DNA of 64,000 bases. It comes from Bacteroidota bacterium (lineage in GTDB: Bacteria > Bacteroidota > Bacteroidia > Chitinophagales > Chitinophagaceae). The DNA lies in assembly GCA_030706735.1 (NCBI GenBank), contig JAUZNZ010000023.1, forward strand, positions 21,124 through 85,123. The letters are read 5' to 3'. The position numbers and the translations under genes are program-made. The notes under the pieces were generated by a model, which had not been told where the DNA came from, ran no database searches, and worked only from the letters and a program-made list of their open reading frames with translations. Shown in pieces: positions 27,439-36,465 of this stretch (position 1 is the first letter of the stretch; every line of letters begins with the position of its first letter).

Positions 27439-29328
27439 ATGATGCAAAAACTAATTCCCCTGCTTGTCCTCCTTTCCCTGCGCCAGGTATGTCAGGCACA
27501 GATCTTTAAAAAGATCGGCCAGAAGGCAAAGGACGAAGTGGAGTACCGTGTGCAAAGAAAAGCGGGTCAAAAGATCGACCAGGGCCTTGACAGCGCCCTG
27601 GCCATGCCGAAAAAGATCATTGATAAAGAAAATGTAAAGAAAAATACAGGCACCAACAGCCTGAATGCATCCGCTGAAGATCCCGAAGACATGTCACAAA
27701 AGGACGGCTTCGTTAAGTTTGAACTATCCGCCACGACCTTATTTGCAGGAGGAGTATTGTCCATAACGGGGGAAAGCGTAAAGTATAAGAACTATAACCA
27801 GGTAGAAGTAACCGTGAGCGGCCGATCGGTAAAGGATGTAAGATCGGTACCCCTGGCAGCAGATGGAAAATTCGCAACCGCCTGGTATGCACCTGACAAA
27901 GCAGGGAATTATACGGCAACGGTCAAGGGAAGCGATAAAAAGTCAGCACAATCGATCGATTTCACAGTATATGACCTGCCGAAAATGAGTTCCTGGTGCG
28001 ATGAGAACATTTCAGTTACCAATAAGGCCTACGATCAGCTAAAAGAGGCAGTCGAAGAAGTAAAGACAGGCATTGGCTCAAAGGATAAAGAAGAACTGGA
28101 TCAAAAACTGGAAGAGGTCAAAGAGAAAGTCGACAAGCTGCTGAAATTGTACAAAGACCTGAACACGGCCGGAAAAGACCTTGCCGCCCTGGCCAAAACA
28201 GGGAAAAACCTCTCGCCAAATCTGGCCGGAAATCTTTCAGACCTGAATAACAGACTGGCAGAGCAGAGGAGGAAAATGAAGCAGATCGAAGAATACAGTA
28301 ATCACAAACCTGCCGACAATACGGTTTGCGAATACCTGGTCATGGCAAACGAGGCCTGCGCGGCATTTTCCGTTTACACAAACATAGAAGGCATTGCCCT
28401 TAAAGGCATCCTCCAAAATATCATGCTGGATAAGGGCGTTCCCCTGGCAGTCAGCACGGTGAATCAAAAGGCAGGCGGCCTCTCACAACCCAATGACTTT
28501 GCCATCAAGGAGCCTGCAAAGATCTTTTCGACCGCATTGCTTGATGTGAACGGGCTGAATTCAAAATTAGGCACCGCAGGCTTTGCAGGGGACATCGCCC
28601 AGTTCGCTACCGATTTCTTAATGAAAAAATATTGCGGCGTTTTTAAAGGCAGATTGATACACGATTACAGCATCGAATTCAGGAACAGCAAACAGGAGAA
28701 CTGGTGGACCTATGGCGTGCAGGTTAAAGCGGCGCTTTACCTTCGTTATCCAAAAGACAAAGCGGGAGGAAACATCATCAAGATGAAGGGAAACCTGGAA
28801 GGGAATGGTACTAAATTCAGCTTTTTTGAAGATATTGAAAAAGAGGACGGGTTCCAGGACGGCAGCAAGGGAAAGATCGAAGTGGTGCCGATAAAGGCGT
28901 ACACCCCCTTCTCGGTATCACAGGCGACAAGCGAACTGGATGTAATGGGCTTTGGCGCTATTGCAAGAGGCCTGGCAACCCCGGCCTATTTCAATATTCC
29001 CCTGGATGCCGAGTATGACGTAAACGCCAATAAGATCAAAATATTCCTGAACGCCCCGATCATTGACTTTTCCCCGGCTGTCAGCAACCAGCTGGTATTT
29101 CTCCTCATCGGGGGCGATCTCCTCCCCTACGTCAAAAGAATGAGTTTCCCGATACATAAAGTTTTCCGGACGCTGGGCTCAGTGGTAAGGAGCAATAACG
29201 AATTTGAGGTAAAGAATGACAAGACCGGGAATTTGAGTTTTACCGGCAAAGCAAATAAACATTTAGGCAGTAAAGCGGATAAGATCGAGCATGACCTGAA
29301 CTTCACCATCACGGCAACGAAGCAATAA
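27439..29328 (+). CDS. Exported Ig-like / coiled-coil protein of unknown function
   Basis: A 629-residue exported protein with a signal peptide ending at residue 20 (LSLRQVCQA). A charged stretch (about 22-75; KIGQKAKDEVEYRVQRKAGQK) precedes an Ig-like segment (about 92-175; KFELSATTLFAGGVLSITGE and KAGNYTATVKGSDKK). A strongly helical region rich in Lys and Glu (about 195-285, EELDQKLEEVKEKVDKLLKLY) looks like a coiled coil. The last 220 residues are beta-rich, with DKAGGNIIKMKGNLEGNG and a C-terminal DLNFTITATKQ. It follows the small paralogous pair by 9 bp and precedes the sensor kinase. A role in the envelope is the only supported statement. The start may be either of the adjacent ATGs at 27439 or 27442. 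Confidence 0.75.
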   Translation: MMQKLIPLLVLLSLRQVCQAQIFKKIGQKAKDEVEYRVQRKAGQKIDQGLDSALAMPKKIIDKENVKKNTGTNSLNASAEDPEDMSQKDGFVKFELSATTLFAGGVLSITGESVKYKNYNQVEVTVSGRSVKDVRSVPLAADGKFATAWYAPDKAGNYTATVKGSDKKSAQSIDFTVYDLPKMSSWCDENISVTNKAYDQLKEAVEEVKTGIGSKDKEELDQKLEEVKEKVDKLLKLYKDLNTAGKDLAALAKTGKNLSPNLAGNLSDLNNRLAEQRRKMKQIEEYSNHKPADNTVCEYLVMANEACAAFSVYTNIEGIALKGILQNIMLDKGVPLAVSTVNQKAGGLSQPNDFAIKEPAKIFSTALLDVNGLNSKLGTAGFAGDIAQFATDFLMKKYCGVFKGRLIHDYSIEFRNSKQENWWTYGVQVKAALYLRYPKDKAGGNIIKMKGNLEGNGTKFSFFEDIEKEDGFQDGSKGKIEVVPIKAYTPFSVSQATSELDVMGFGAIARGLATPAYFNIPLDAEYDVNANKIKIFLNAPIIDFSPAVSNQLVFLLIGGDLLPYVKRMSFPIHKVFRTLGSVVRSNNEFEVKNDKTGNLSFTGKANKHLGSKADKIEHDLNFTITATKQ

Positions 29329-29393
29329 GACGCCCATAACAGATGTGTCGAAAAAAAGCCCCTGTTTCTGTATATTCTTTGTTAGCTTTAAGC

Positions 29394-32300
29394 ATGACCC
29401 GGTGGCCGTCTCTAATACTCCTGCTTCTGCCAATTTTTGCAAAAGCACAGCCAAACAGCCAATACCTGTTCCGACACATAGATCAGCAAGAAGGGCTATT
29501 GCACAATAAAGTGACCTCAATCGCCCAGGATAAGGATGGGTTTATTTGGATTGCAACCGCCAACGGCATCCAACGTTTCGACGGCTTTCGTTTCGTCAAC
29601 TACGAAAACCAATTAAAAGCTTTTTCCTATTCTCCCATGATAAGGAATATTTATCCCGACACCAGCAACAACATCTGGATCACGAGCTCCCAGTTGGCCT
29701 GTATTAATACGATCTCCGGCAAATCTTCAGTCTATACGGAAGAACAACTATTGAAGGACCCCCGATTTCAATTCGAAGCCTATACAGATGGTCGTCACCG
29801 AAAGTGGCTATTAAGCAATTTTGCGTTGTTCTATGCCGATTCCGCCAGCGATAGACCGAAATTATTCTCGACCTATGCACCCCGGGAGACTTCCCAGCTC
29901 GGCAACACCATTTTCACCGACACGTTCCGACATTGCATTTGGGTGACCAATCACAATAACCTGATGCTGTTTGACAAGAGAACTAAGACAGTTTACACCG
30001 CGGAGCATAATCCAATCAATAACCCCATATTGAAGTGCTTTGCAAATAAATCCATTTCCTTTCTGTTAATTGACAAGGCGCATAATATCTGGGCCGCCGA
30101 ATGGAATAGCGCGATCAATAAGTATGATGAGCAGTCGGGAACATCCACGCGGTATTATCCGCTCCATCCGGATCAAAAAACTGCCCCGGTGACAAATAGC
30201 GAAACGACCATAACCACGCTCTGCATCTACCAGGATTCAAAGGGTTCCATTTGGATGGGCAATGACTATCCGGGGCTTTACCGGTATAGCCAAAACAATG
30301 ACCGGTTTGAGGCGATATCCGAGAGGAACAACGAGCAAAAAGGACTGGAATATAATTATTTTATTCAGAGCATCACGGAGGACCGGGATGGGAATATATG
30401 GTTGGGCACCGACAAAGGCATCAGCGTCTTTAATCCGCACCAGCAATATTTCTATAGCATTTCGCATCAAAAGAACAACCCCTCATCCCTGCCTGAAAAG
30501 GAGATCACTTCCTTTCTCCAGACCAGGATTGGGACGCTATATGTGGGCACCTGGGGTGGAGGATTCAGCCTCTACGACAGTAGTTTAAAGTTCAAAGAAA
30601 CAATCATCCCGAAAGGGGTCTTTGAGCTTCCCCTGATCTGGTGTCTTATTGAAAATCAGGATGGCAAGGTCTGGGCGGCGGCCCAACATGGATATTTGCA
30701 TATCTATGACCCGGTGACCCGAAGCCTGGAAACCCTGCATCCTCCGGAAATGGAAAATAAGACCATTCGCTATATGAAAAAGGATGTCGACGAGAACATC
30801 TGGTTTGGACTTAACAATGGCAAAATAGTGAAATGGGACAAAGCATCAGGGACTTTTTACAGGCAGCCTGAAAACGGTTTGAAAAATCAATGGCCCATAA
30901 GGAACATCTTTATTGACAACCACAAACAATTCTGGGCCTGTACGGATGACGGCCTTCTTCTATTCGATCCGTCAACTCTTCGTTACCTCGGCAGGTACCG
31001 GCCGTCCCTCGACGGTTCGAACGATGCCAGTCATGAAATGCATGGAGTGGAGCAGGTAAACGATTCAATATTTGCGGTTGGCACCATGCGCTTCGGCCTT
31101 TACCTCTTCAATACGCACACAAGGCAATTTACACGGCATCCTGCTTTTTTAACGTTCCCTGCAACCAATATCTTTGCCCTTAAAAAAGACGCGGACAATG
31201 ATCTGTGGATGAGCAGTGACTATTACATCTACGAACTTCATGCCAGGGACGGCAAGCTGATAAAACACGACCTTCCTGCCGGACTCGTCAATTCTGCATT
31301 TGAAATGTTCGATTTCTACACCCTGCAAAATAGCAAATGGCTTACGGCCTCAAAAACAGAAGCCGTGATCTTCGATCCCGCCGCGATAAATTCCGGACAT
31401 GGTCTGACTAAAAAAGTAACTCTTACGGGCCTGAAGGTCTTTGACAAAGAGGTCCCGATAGACTCCGTGGTTTATTATCATCGGCCGATAAGATTGAATT
31501 ATAAACAAAACTTCATTTCGTTGGAGTTTACCACGCTCTCCTATTTCGGAATTACGCAGAACATCAATTATGAATTAACAGGTGTGGATAAAGACTGGGT
31601 AAAGGCAAACGAAAAGGCCGTTGCCTCCTATACAGATCTTTCCCCGGGGGAATATGTCTTTAAGACCAAGGCCGGGGATCAAAATAATGAATCAGGAATT
31701 GCATCTCTCACCATTATTATAACTCCCCCATTTTACCTCACGTGGTGGTTCCGGACCCTCGCGGTTTCAGGAGCAGCCATTGCCATTTATCTTGTTGGAA
31801 GAAAACGAATTCAGAACATACGGCACAAAGCTGACCTGAGGCATAAGATTGCCGAAACAGAAATGATGGCTCTTCGAAGCCAAATGAATCCTCACTTTAT
31901 TTTTAACTGTCTTAGCGCTATTGATAACCTGATCCAAACCAATCAGCCCGATAAAGCAACCACTTACCTGGCGCGATTTGCCAAGCTGATCCGGTCCGTT
32001 TTGGAAAGCACAAAGAACAACCTGGTCCCATTCTATAAGGATTTTGAGTCGCTTCAGTTATATGTAGAGCTGGAACAATTCAGGTGTGGCAGCAAATTCC
32101 TGTACCAGCTGACTGCAGACGACGAATTGCTGAATGGGGATTACAAAGTGCCTCCATTGATCGTGCAACCCTTTGCGGAAAACGCCATTCACCATGGCCT
32201 GCTGAATAAAATGGAGGGTTCCCGGACACTGGTCATACGGGCGACCCTCCGCGATAATTATATCTGCTATACGATTACCGATAATGGCATTGGAAGAAAG

Positions 32301-32516
32301 AAGGCCATGGAAATAAAAGACCGCAACAAGCCAGGGCAGACTTCTTACGGGCTCGGAATTACGGAAGAGCGAATTCATTTGCACAATCAAAAATATACGA
32401 CTGTCGTCAACGGATCTGCACCGCAAGGATCCGGTAATATTGGTTTTGCAGATCTTATGGAAAACGGCAGGCCGGCGGGGACGGAGGTAACTGTTCAGAT
32501 CAAATGCGATCACTAA
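29394..32516 (+). CDS. LytS-type sensor histidine kinase with Reg_prop beta-propeller sensor
   Basis: A sensor kinase of about 1040 residues. I place the start at ATG 29394, where MTRWPSLILLLLPIFAKAQ forms a signal peptide. A longer frame begins at 29343. The periplasmic part has two-component-regulator propeller repeats (about residues 35-660; LLHNKVTSIAQDKDGFIWIA, ITEDRDGNIWLGTDKGIS), then a Y_Y_Y domain (about 705-785), one membrane helix (about 787-805) and a cytoplasmic His_kinase domain with the phospho-acceptor His834 in MNPHFIFNCLSAI and a C-terminal HATPase lobe (ENAIHHGL, DNGIGRKKA, SYGLGITEERI). It is followed 30 bp later by its LytTR response regulator. It probably senses an extracellular ligand such as a glycan, but the ligand is unknown. 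Confidence 0.94.
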   Translation: MTRWPSLILLLLPIFAKAQPNSQYLFRHIDQQEGLLHNKVTSIAQDKDGFIWIATANGIQRFDGFRFVNYENQLKAFSYSPMIRNIYPDTSNNIWITSSQLACINTISGKSSVYTEEQLLKDPRFQFEAYTDGRHRKWLLSNFALFYADSASDRPKLFSTYAPRETSQLGNTIFTDTFRHCIWVTNHNNLMLFDKRTKTVYTAEHNPINNPILKCFANKSISFLLIDKAHNIWAAEWNSAINKYDEQSGTSTRYYPLHPDQKTAPVTNSETTITTLCIYQDSKGSIWMGNDYPGLYRYSQNNDRFEAISERNNEQKGLEYNYFIQSITEDRDGNIWLGTDKGISVFNPHQQYFYSISHQKNNPSSLPEKEITSFLQTRIGTLYVGTWGGGFSLYDSSLKFKETIIPKGVFELPLIWCLIENQDGKVWAAAQHGYLHIYDPVTRSLETLHPPEMENKTIRYMKKDVDENIWFGLNNGKIVKWDKASGTFYRQPENGLKNQWPIRNIFIDNHKQFWACTDDGLLLFDPSTLRYLGRYRPSLDGSNDASHEMHGVEQVNDSIFAVGTMRFGLYLFNTHTRQFTRHPAFLTFPATNIFALKKDADNDLWMSSDYYIYELHARDGKLIKHDLPAGLVNSAFEMFDFYTLQNSKWLTASKTEAVIFDPAAINSGHGLTKKVTLTGLKVFDKEVPIDSVVYYHRPIRLNYKQNFISLEFTTLSYFGITQNINYELTGVDKDWVKANEKAVASYTDLSPGEYVFKTKAGDQNNESGIASLTIIITPPFYLTWWFRTLAVSGAAIAIYLVGRKRIQNIRHKADLRHKIAETEMMALRSQMNPHFIFNCLSAIDNLIQTNQPDKATTYLARFAKLIRSVLESTKNNLVPFYKDFESLQLYVELEQFRCGSKFLYQLTADDELLNGDYKVPPLIVQPFAENAIHHGLLNKMEGSRTLVIRATLRDNYICYTITDNGIGRKKAMEIKDRNKPGQTSYGLGITEERIHLHNQKYTTVVNGSAPQGSGNIGFADLMENGRPAGTEVTVQIKCDH

Positions 32517-32546
32517 CCACCATTTTCATGGTTTAATTTCATTGAC

Positions 32547-33293
32547 ATGCTCAGAGCTATACTGGTAGATGATGAAGAAAGCAATATTAGTTCGCTTAAG
32601 GAAAAGCTCAACCGTCATTGTAGTCAGGTTGAAATAATCGCAACCTGTAACAGTGCGGAAAAGGCAATTGAATCGATTCATTCTTTAAGGCCGGGCATTG
32701 TTTTTCTGGATATTGAAATGCCCGTCATGAACGGCTTTTTGATGTTACAGCAACTGGAGTTCAGGGACTTTGAACTGGTCTTTACCACGGCCTATGATCA
32801 CTATGCAATCAAGGCAATCCGTTTCAGCGCCCTCGATTACCTGGTAAAACCAATCGAGATCGAAGATCTGAAGGTCGCGGTAGCGAGGGCGGAGACAAAA
32901 CGAGCCAATCTTACTTCCGCCAACCAGTTGGAATTGCTGTTGGAAAATTTATTGGCAAGGAAGGAAAATTTTCAAAAGATCGCGATCCCCACCACGGACG
33001 GGCTACAATTTGTTAAAGTAAATACGATCATATACCTGGAGGCGAATGCGAACTACACGCATATCTTCCTGGAAGACGCCAAAAAATATATCGTTTGTCA
33101 TACCCTGAAAGAGTTTGAGGACATCCTGCCTGCCGACACGTTTGTGCGCGTACACAATTCGTATATCATCAATAAGAACTTTGCCGAGAAATACATCCGC
33201 GGAGAGGGCGGTCAGGTGGTGCTGAGCAATGGTTCGGTTATTGATATTTCGAAAAGGAAGAAGACCGATTTTTTAAAGGCCTTTGGCCATTGA
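32547..33293 (+). CDS. LytTR-family response regulator
   Basis: A 248-residue partner of the preceding kinase. The receiver domain (about residues 1-120) has the acidic pocket VDDEE (8-12) and the phospho-acceptor Asp55 in IVFLDIEMPVMNG, with the Lys of LVKPIE in place. A LytTR DNA-binding domain covers about 140-245 (YLEANANYTHIFLED, FVRVHNSYIINKNF, GSVIDISKRKK). Such proteins bind pairs of direct repeats near the promoters they control. No clear pair was seen in this window, so the targets remain unknown. The 30-bp gap to the kinase indicates one transcript. Confidence 0.95.
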   Translation: MLRAILVDDEESNISSLKEKLNRHCSQVEIIATCNSAEKAIESIHSLRPGIVFLDIEMPVMNGFLMLQQLEFRDFELVFTTAYDHYAIKAIRFSALDYLVKPIEIEDLKVAVARAETKRANLTSANQLELLLENLLARKENFQKIAIPTTDGLQFVKVNTIIYLEANANYTHIFLEDAKKYIVCHTLKEFEDILPADTFVRVHNSYIINKNFAEKYIRGEGGQVVLSNGSVIDISKRKKTDFLKAFGH

Positions 33294-33299
33294 TCGCCG

Positions 33300-33307
33300 T
33301 ATATTTG
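33300..33307 (+). promoter_or_regulatory. TATATTTG -7 box upstream of the DUF2461 gene
   Basis: A perfect TAnnTTTG element lies 14 bp before the ATG at 33322 and just after the stop of the response regulator. I could not find a TTTG box 19-21 bp upstream, so this is a half-match. It would give a leader of about 10 nt and independent transcription of the next gene. Confidence 0.35.
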
Positions 33308-33321
33308 CAAGAAGAAAGTTT

Positions 33322-34011
33322 ATGTCACCCATAACGATCAGGCAGGGATCCCTCGATTTCCTGAAGCGTCTCGCCAGGAACAATAACCGGGACTGGTTCA
33401 ATAAGAACAAAGACAAATACCTCGAAGCACGCGACAATCTCATCGCCTTTGCCGATGCCCTGCTATTCGAAATGAATAAACATGACCGGATCGAGACCTT
33501 GTCCGGCAAGGACAGCCTGTATCGGATCTATAAGGATGTACGATTCTCAAAGGACAAGACGCCCTACAACACGCACTGGAGCGCGGCATTCAAGAGAGCG
33601 ACCCAAAAATTACGCGGGGGGTATTATTTTAAGATCAAGCCGGGCGGTTCTGGATTGGCGGGCGGTTTTTGGGGGCCCGGGCCGCAAGACCTTAAAAGGA
33701 TCAGGCAGGACATCGATATCAATTACCACGACTGGCGAAAGATGCTCAACGGTAAAAAATTGGTCACGGCCTTTGGAGGGATCTTCGGTGAACAGGTCGG
33801 CTCGGCTCCCCGCGGCTATACCAGGGACCATCCGGCCATCGATCTGCTCCGGTATAAGCAGTTTCTCCTTCGGCGGGAGTTTACCGATGCCGAGGTCTGC
33901 AGCCGCCGCTTCCTATACGAGGTCAACGATTCATTTAAGCAAATGCGCCCCTTCCTCAATTACATGAGCGAGGTACTGACCACGGATGCGAACGGGGAGT
34001 CCCTGATTTAA
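33322..34011 (+). CDS. DUF2461 family protein
   Basis: A 229-residue cytoplasmic protein of the DUF2461 / TIGR02453 family, recognised from FLKRLARNNNRDWFNKNKDKY at the N-terminus and the core SLYRIYKDVRFSKDKTPYNTH. No enzymatic activity is known to me for the family. The start at ATG 33322 (MSPITIRQGS) is chosen because GAAAG lies just upstream and the family alignment begins there. A 13-residue extension from 33283 would overlap the regulator gene. It ends 44 bp before the TonB-C protein gene. No membrane or signal segment is present. Confidence 0.9.
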   Translation: MSPITIRQGSLDFLKRLARNNNRDWFNKNKDKYLEARDNLIAFADALLFEMNKHDRIETLSGKDSLYRIYKDVRFSKDKTPYNTHWSAAFKRATQKLRGGYYFKIKPGGSGLAGGFWGPGPQDLKRIRQDIDINYHDWRKMLNGKKLVTAFGGIFGEQVGSAPRGYTRDHPAIDLLRYKQFLLRREFTDAEVCSRRFLYEVNDSFKQMRPFLNYMSEVLTTDANGESLI

Positions 34012-34055
34012 TATTCATTAACTATCTTGCACAGACGACAATCAACTTCCATGTT

Positions 34056-34853
34056 ATGAGAGTGGCCATCCTGTTCGCTATTTTGCCCGCCCTGGCCTGC
34101 ACGGAATCTGCCGTGGCCCAGGACACGACCTATCAGAACGCCAAATACGGTCCAAGCACCCCGGATCGGGCAACCTACTACCGGGTCAAGGCCCGGACGG
34201 ATTCCGGGTGGCGTGTCTCCGAGTACCGGATGTCCGGCAAGCCCCAATCGATCATAAACTATAAGGACGATTCGCTCAAGGTCCGCCAGGGGGAATTCAT
34301 CAGCTACAACGATAAAGGCGTGGTCGTATACCGCACGAGTTTCCTGGACGGAAAAGCTGACGGGAACGAAACCTATTTCTATGAGACCGGTCGGTTGCGT
34401 GCAACCGGCCTCCGAAAAGGCGGCGACTATGAGGGCGAATGGGTCGGCTATTTTCCTTCGGGCAAGCTGGCTGGAAAGGCAACTTTTGTGCATGGCAAAG
34501 AGGTGTCCGGCGAATTCTTCCATGAGGACGGGTCGCCCAACAAAGAGGTCACTGAATTTTTCCATGAATCGACCTATCCCGGGGGAGCACCGGCATTCAT
34601 GCGCTTCCTTAACAAGTCTATAAAATATCCGAAAGAGGCCATCAAGAGGGATACCCAGGGAACGGTCGTCGTGCAATTCGTTGTCAATAAGGATGGCACC
34701 GTATCCGATCTGGAGGTCTATAAATCCGCCGACAAATACCTTGATGAAGAAGCGCTTCGGGTGCTCGGGCTTATGTCCAATTGGGAGCCGGCGATGATGG
34801 CGGGTATTCCACTGAAAAGTTATAAGAGGCAGCCCATCGTATTCAGGTTTTAG
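34056..34853 (+). CDS. Exported protein with MORN-like repeats and C-terminal TonB domain
   Basis: A 265-residue protein with a signal peptide (ILPALACTESAVAQ, end near residue 22), then MORN-like or antitoxin-like repeats (about 85-165; GEFISYNDKGVVVYRTSF, ETYFYETGRLRATG, GEWVGYFPSGKLAGKATFV) and a C-terminal TonB domain (about 185-265; YPKEAIKRDTQGTVVVQFVV, LDEEALRVLGLM, PIVFRF). Classic TonB energises outer-membrane transporters through an N-terminal membrane anchor. Here the N-terminus looks like a cleaved signal, so the product may be a periplasmic TonB-domain protein lacking the ExbB/ExbD link. This combination is common in the phylum under the label energy transducer TonB, but its role is unsettled. 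Confidence 0.85.
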   Translation: MRVAILFAILPALACTESAVAQDTTYQNAKYGPSTPDRATYYRVKARTDSGWRVSEYRMSGKPQSIINYKDDSLKVRQGEFISYNDKGVVVYRTSFLDGKADGNETYFYETGRLRATGLRKGGDYEGEWVGYFPSGKLAGKATFVHGKEVSGEFFHEDGSPNKEVTEFFHESTYPGGAPAFMRFLNKSIKYPKEAIKRDTQGTVVVQFVVNKDGTVSDLEVYKSADKYLDEEALRVLGLMSNWEPAMMAGIPLKSYKRQPIVFRF

Positions 34854-34894
34854 CGTCCGGCCTCCTTCGGAAACAATAACTTAATCCTCCGGTA

Positions 34895-36022
34895 ATGATC
34901 CGGTCACACGGATGGGCTAGTTTTGACAAACCCATTAATGTGAAACATTACCTCATTCTCGTGCTGTCCTGTTATGCAGGCGTCCTGGCAGCGCAAACTC
35001 ATCCTCCGACCGAACATATATTCATTATCACGACCGACGGATTCCGTTGGCAGGAGGTCTACTATGGAGCGGATCCCGGGATGCTCGGCGATCCGGCCTT
35101 CGTGAAGGATCCCGTCCTCATGCGGAATACCTATGCTGATTCCACGGCTGCGGGAAGACGTAAGAAATTACTGCCCTTTTTCTGGAATACCATTGCCAGC
35201 GAGGGTCAGCTGTACGGTAATCGTTCCTTGCACAACAAAGTAAGCATGAGCAATCTCTATCGCATCTCCTACCCCGGCTACAATGAGCTCCTTACCGGGT
35301 ATCCCGATCCCCACCTGAACCCCAATCTCCGTCTGAACAACCGCAACAGGAATATCCTGGAATTGCTGAACGGCCGGGCCGATTACAAAGGCAAGGTCGT
35401 CGCATTTGGCTCCTGGAACGTCTTTCCCTATATCTTCAATAGGAAAAGAAGTAATATCCCTGTCGATTGCGGTTACCGCCATACGCGTCATGATCAGGTG
35501 ACATTCGCCTGTGCGAAGGACTACATCTTCAAACGCCATCCCCTCGTCGTTTTCCTCGGATTCGGAGAAACGGACGAAGAGGCCCACGCAGGTCACTACG
35601 ACTCCTACCTCCAAAGTGCAACTGCGGTGGACGGGATGATCGGCGAACTATGGGACCTTGTGCAGCATGACCCGGAATACAAGGATCATACGACATTCAT
35701 CATTACCACCGACCATGGACGGGGCAGGAATGCCGAAACCTGGCATACGCACGGCCCTTTCACCGGCGGATCGGGAGAGACCTGGATCGCCTGTATCGGA
35801 CCAGGCATCAGCCCGGAGGGAGAAATGCAACAAGACGAACAGATCTATGGCAAGCAGCTCGCCGCCACGGTGGGTCGCCTTCTGGGCATAGACTTCCAGA
35901 CCGGACATCGGATTGGCGATGCGATCGCTTTGCCCAGGACGAAGCCGGCTGCTTTATTCGTGGCGATGGCTGCCGCTCCCGCGTCCCCACCCGTTGTTGC
36001 CAAGGGAGGCGAGGGAAAATGA
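34895..36022 (+). CDS. Exported alkaline-phosphatase-superfamily hydrolase
   Basis: A protein of up to 375 residues. The signal peptide is best formed from the GTG at 34940 (read as MKHYLILVLSCYAGVLAAQ). The ATG at 34895 adds 15 residues and I keep it as the outer limit. Metal-site motifs of the alkaline phosphatase/sulfatase superfamily are present: IITTDGFRWQEVYY with the first Asp, a central ETDEEAHAGHYDSYL with Asp and His, and TTDHGRGRNAETWHTHG with the late Asp-His pair and third His. It could be a phosphodiesterase, phosphatase or sulfatase, and the substrate is unclear. Its stop overlaps the start of the GtrA gene (ATGA at 36019), which implies translational coupling. Confidence 0.82.
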   Translation: MIRSHGWASFDKPINVKHYLILVLSCYAGVLAAQTHPPTEHIFIITTDGFRWQEVYYGADPGMLGDPAFVKDPVLMRNTYADSTAAGRRKKLLPFFWNTIASEGQLYGNRSLHNKVSMSNLYRISYPGYNELLTGYPDPHLNPNLRLNNRNRNILELLNGRADYKGKVVAFGSWNVFPYIFNRKRSNIPVDCGYRHTRHDQVTFACAKDYIFKRHPLVVFLGFGETDEEAHAGHYDSYLQSATAVDGMIGELWDLVQHDPEYKDHTTFIITTDHGRGRNAETWHTHGPFTGGSGETWIACIGPGISPEGEMQQDEQIYGKQLAATVGRLLGIDFQTGHRIGDAIALPRTKPAALFVAMAAAPASPPVVAKGGEGK

Positions 36023-36435
36023 TCCGGATCCTTTCCTATATAAAGGCTCAGGCCGTATTTACCGTCGCCTCCTTCACGGATTATGCCGCCACGTTCTTTC
36101 TTGTCGAAGGCTGGCATGCTCCTTACCTGGCCGGCAACCTGGCGGGAAATATCTTCGGCGCCCTGACCCAATTCATGCTCTGCCGTCATTGGGTGTTTCG
36201 TGCCGGAGGCAAGGACGCCCCCGCCCAATTGAGCAGGTTCATCCTGGTTTATGTGGGGGACCTTGCTCTCTCGGCTGCCGGAGTATGGTTGTTCACCCAC
36301 TGGATCGGACTGTATTACATCGCCTCCAAGCTCATTACCTCTGTGACCCTTGGCATGACCTACAACTACCTTCTCCAGAAACGATTTGTTTTCCATGCCG
36401 CACCGAATGCAGCACCAACCCCGGGGGCGGCATAG
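36019..36435 (+). CDS. GtrA-family membrane protein
   Basis: A 138-residue protein with four predicted membrane helices and the GtrA pattern: FTVASFTDYAATFFLVEG, GNLAGNIFGALTQFMLCRHWVF, and the final YNYLLQKRFVF. GtrA proteins assist transfer of lipid-linked sugars across the inner membrane in O-antigen glucosylation and similar pathways. The ATG lies inside the stop of the upstream hydrolase (ATGA), so the two proteins are probably made together. That suggests the hydrolase works on a lipid- or polymer-bound phosphate in the same pathway (inference). The gene ends 30 bp before the convergent esterase. Confidence 0.9.
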   Translation: MIRILSYIKAQAVFTVASFTDYAATFFLVEGWHAPYLAGNLAGNIFGALTQFMLCRHWVFRAGGKDAPAQLSRFILVYVGDLALSAAGVWLFTHWIGLYYIASKLITSVTLGMTYNYLLQKRFVFHAAPNAAPTPGAA

Positions 36436-36465
36436 GATCCGTCCCCGGAGGCCACAGCCGCGCGA

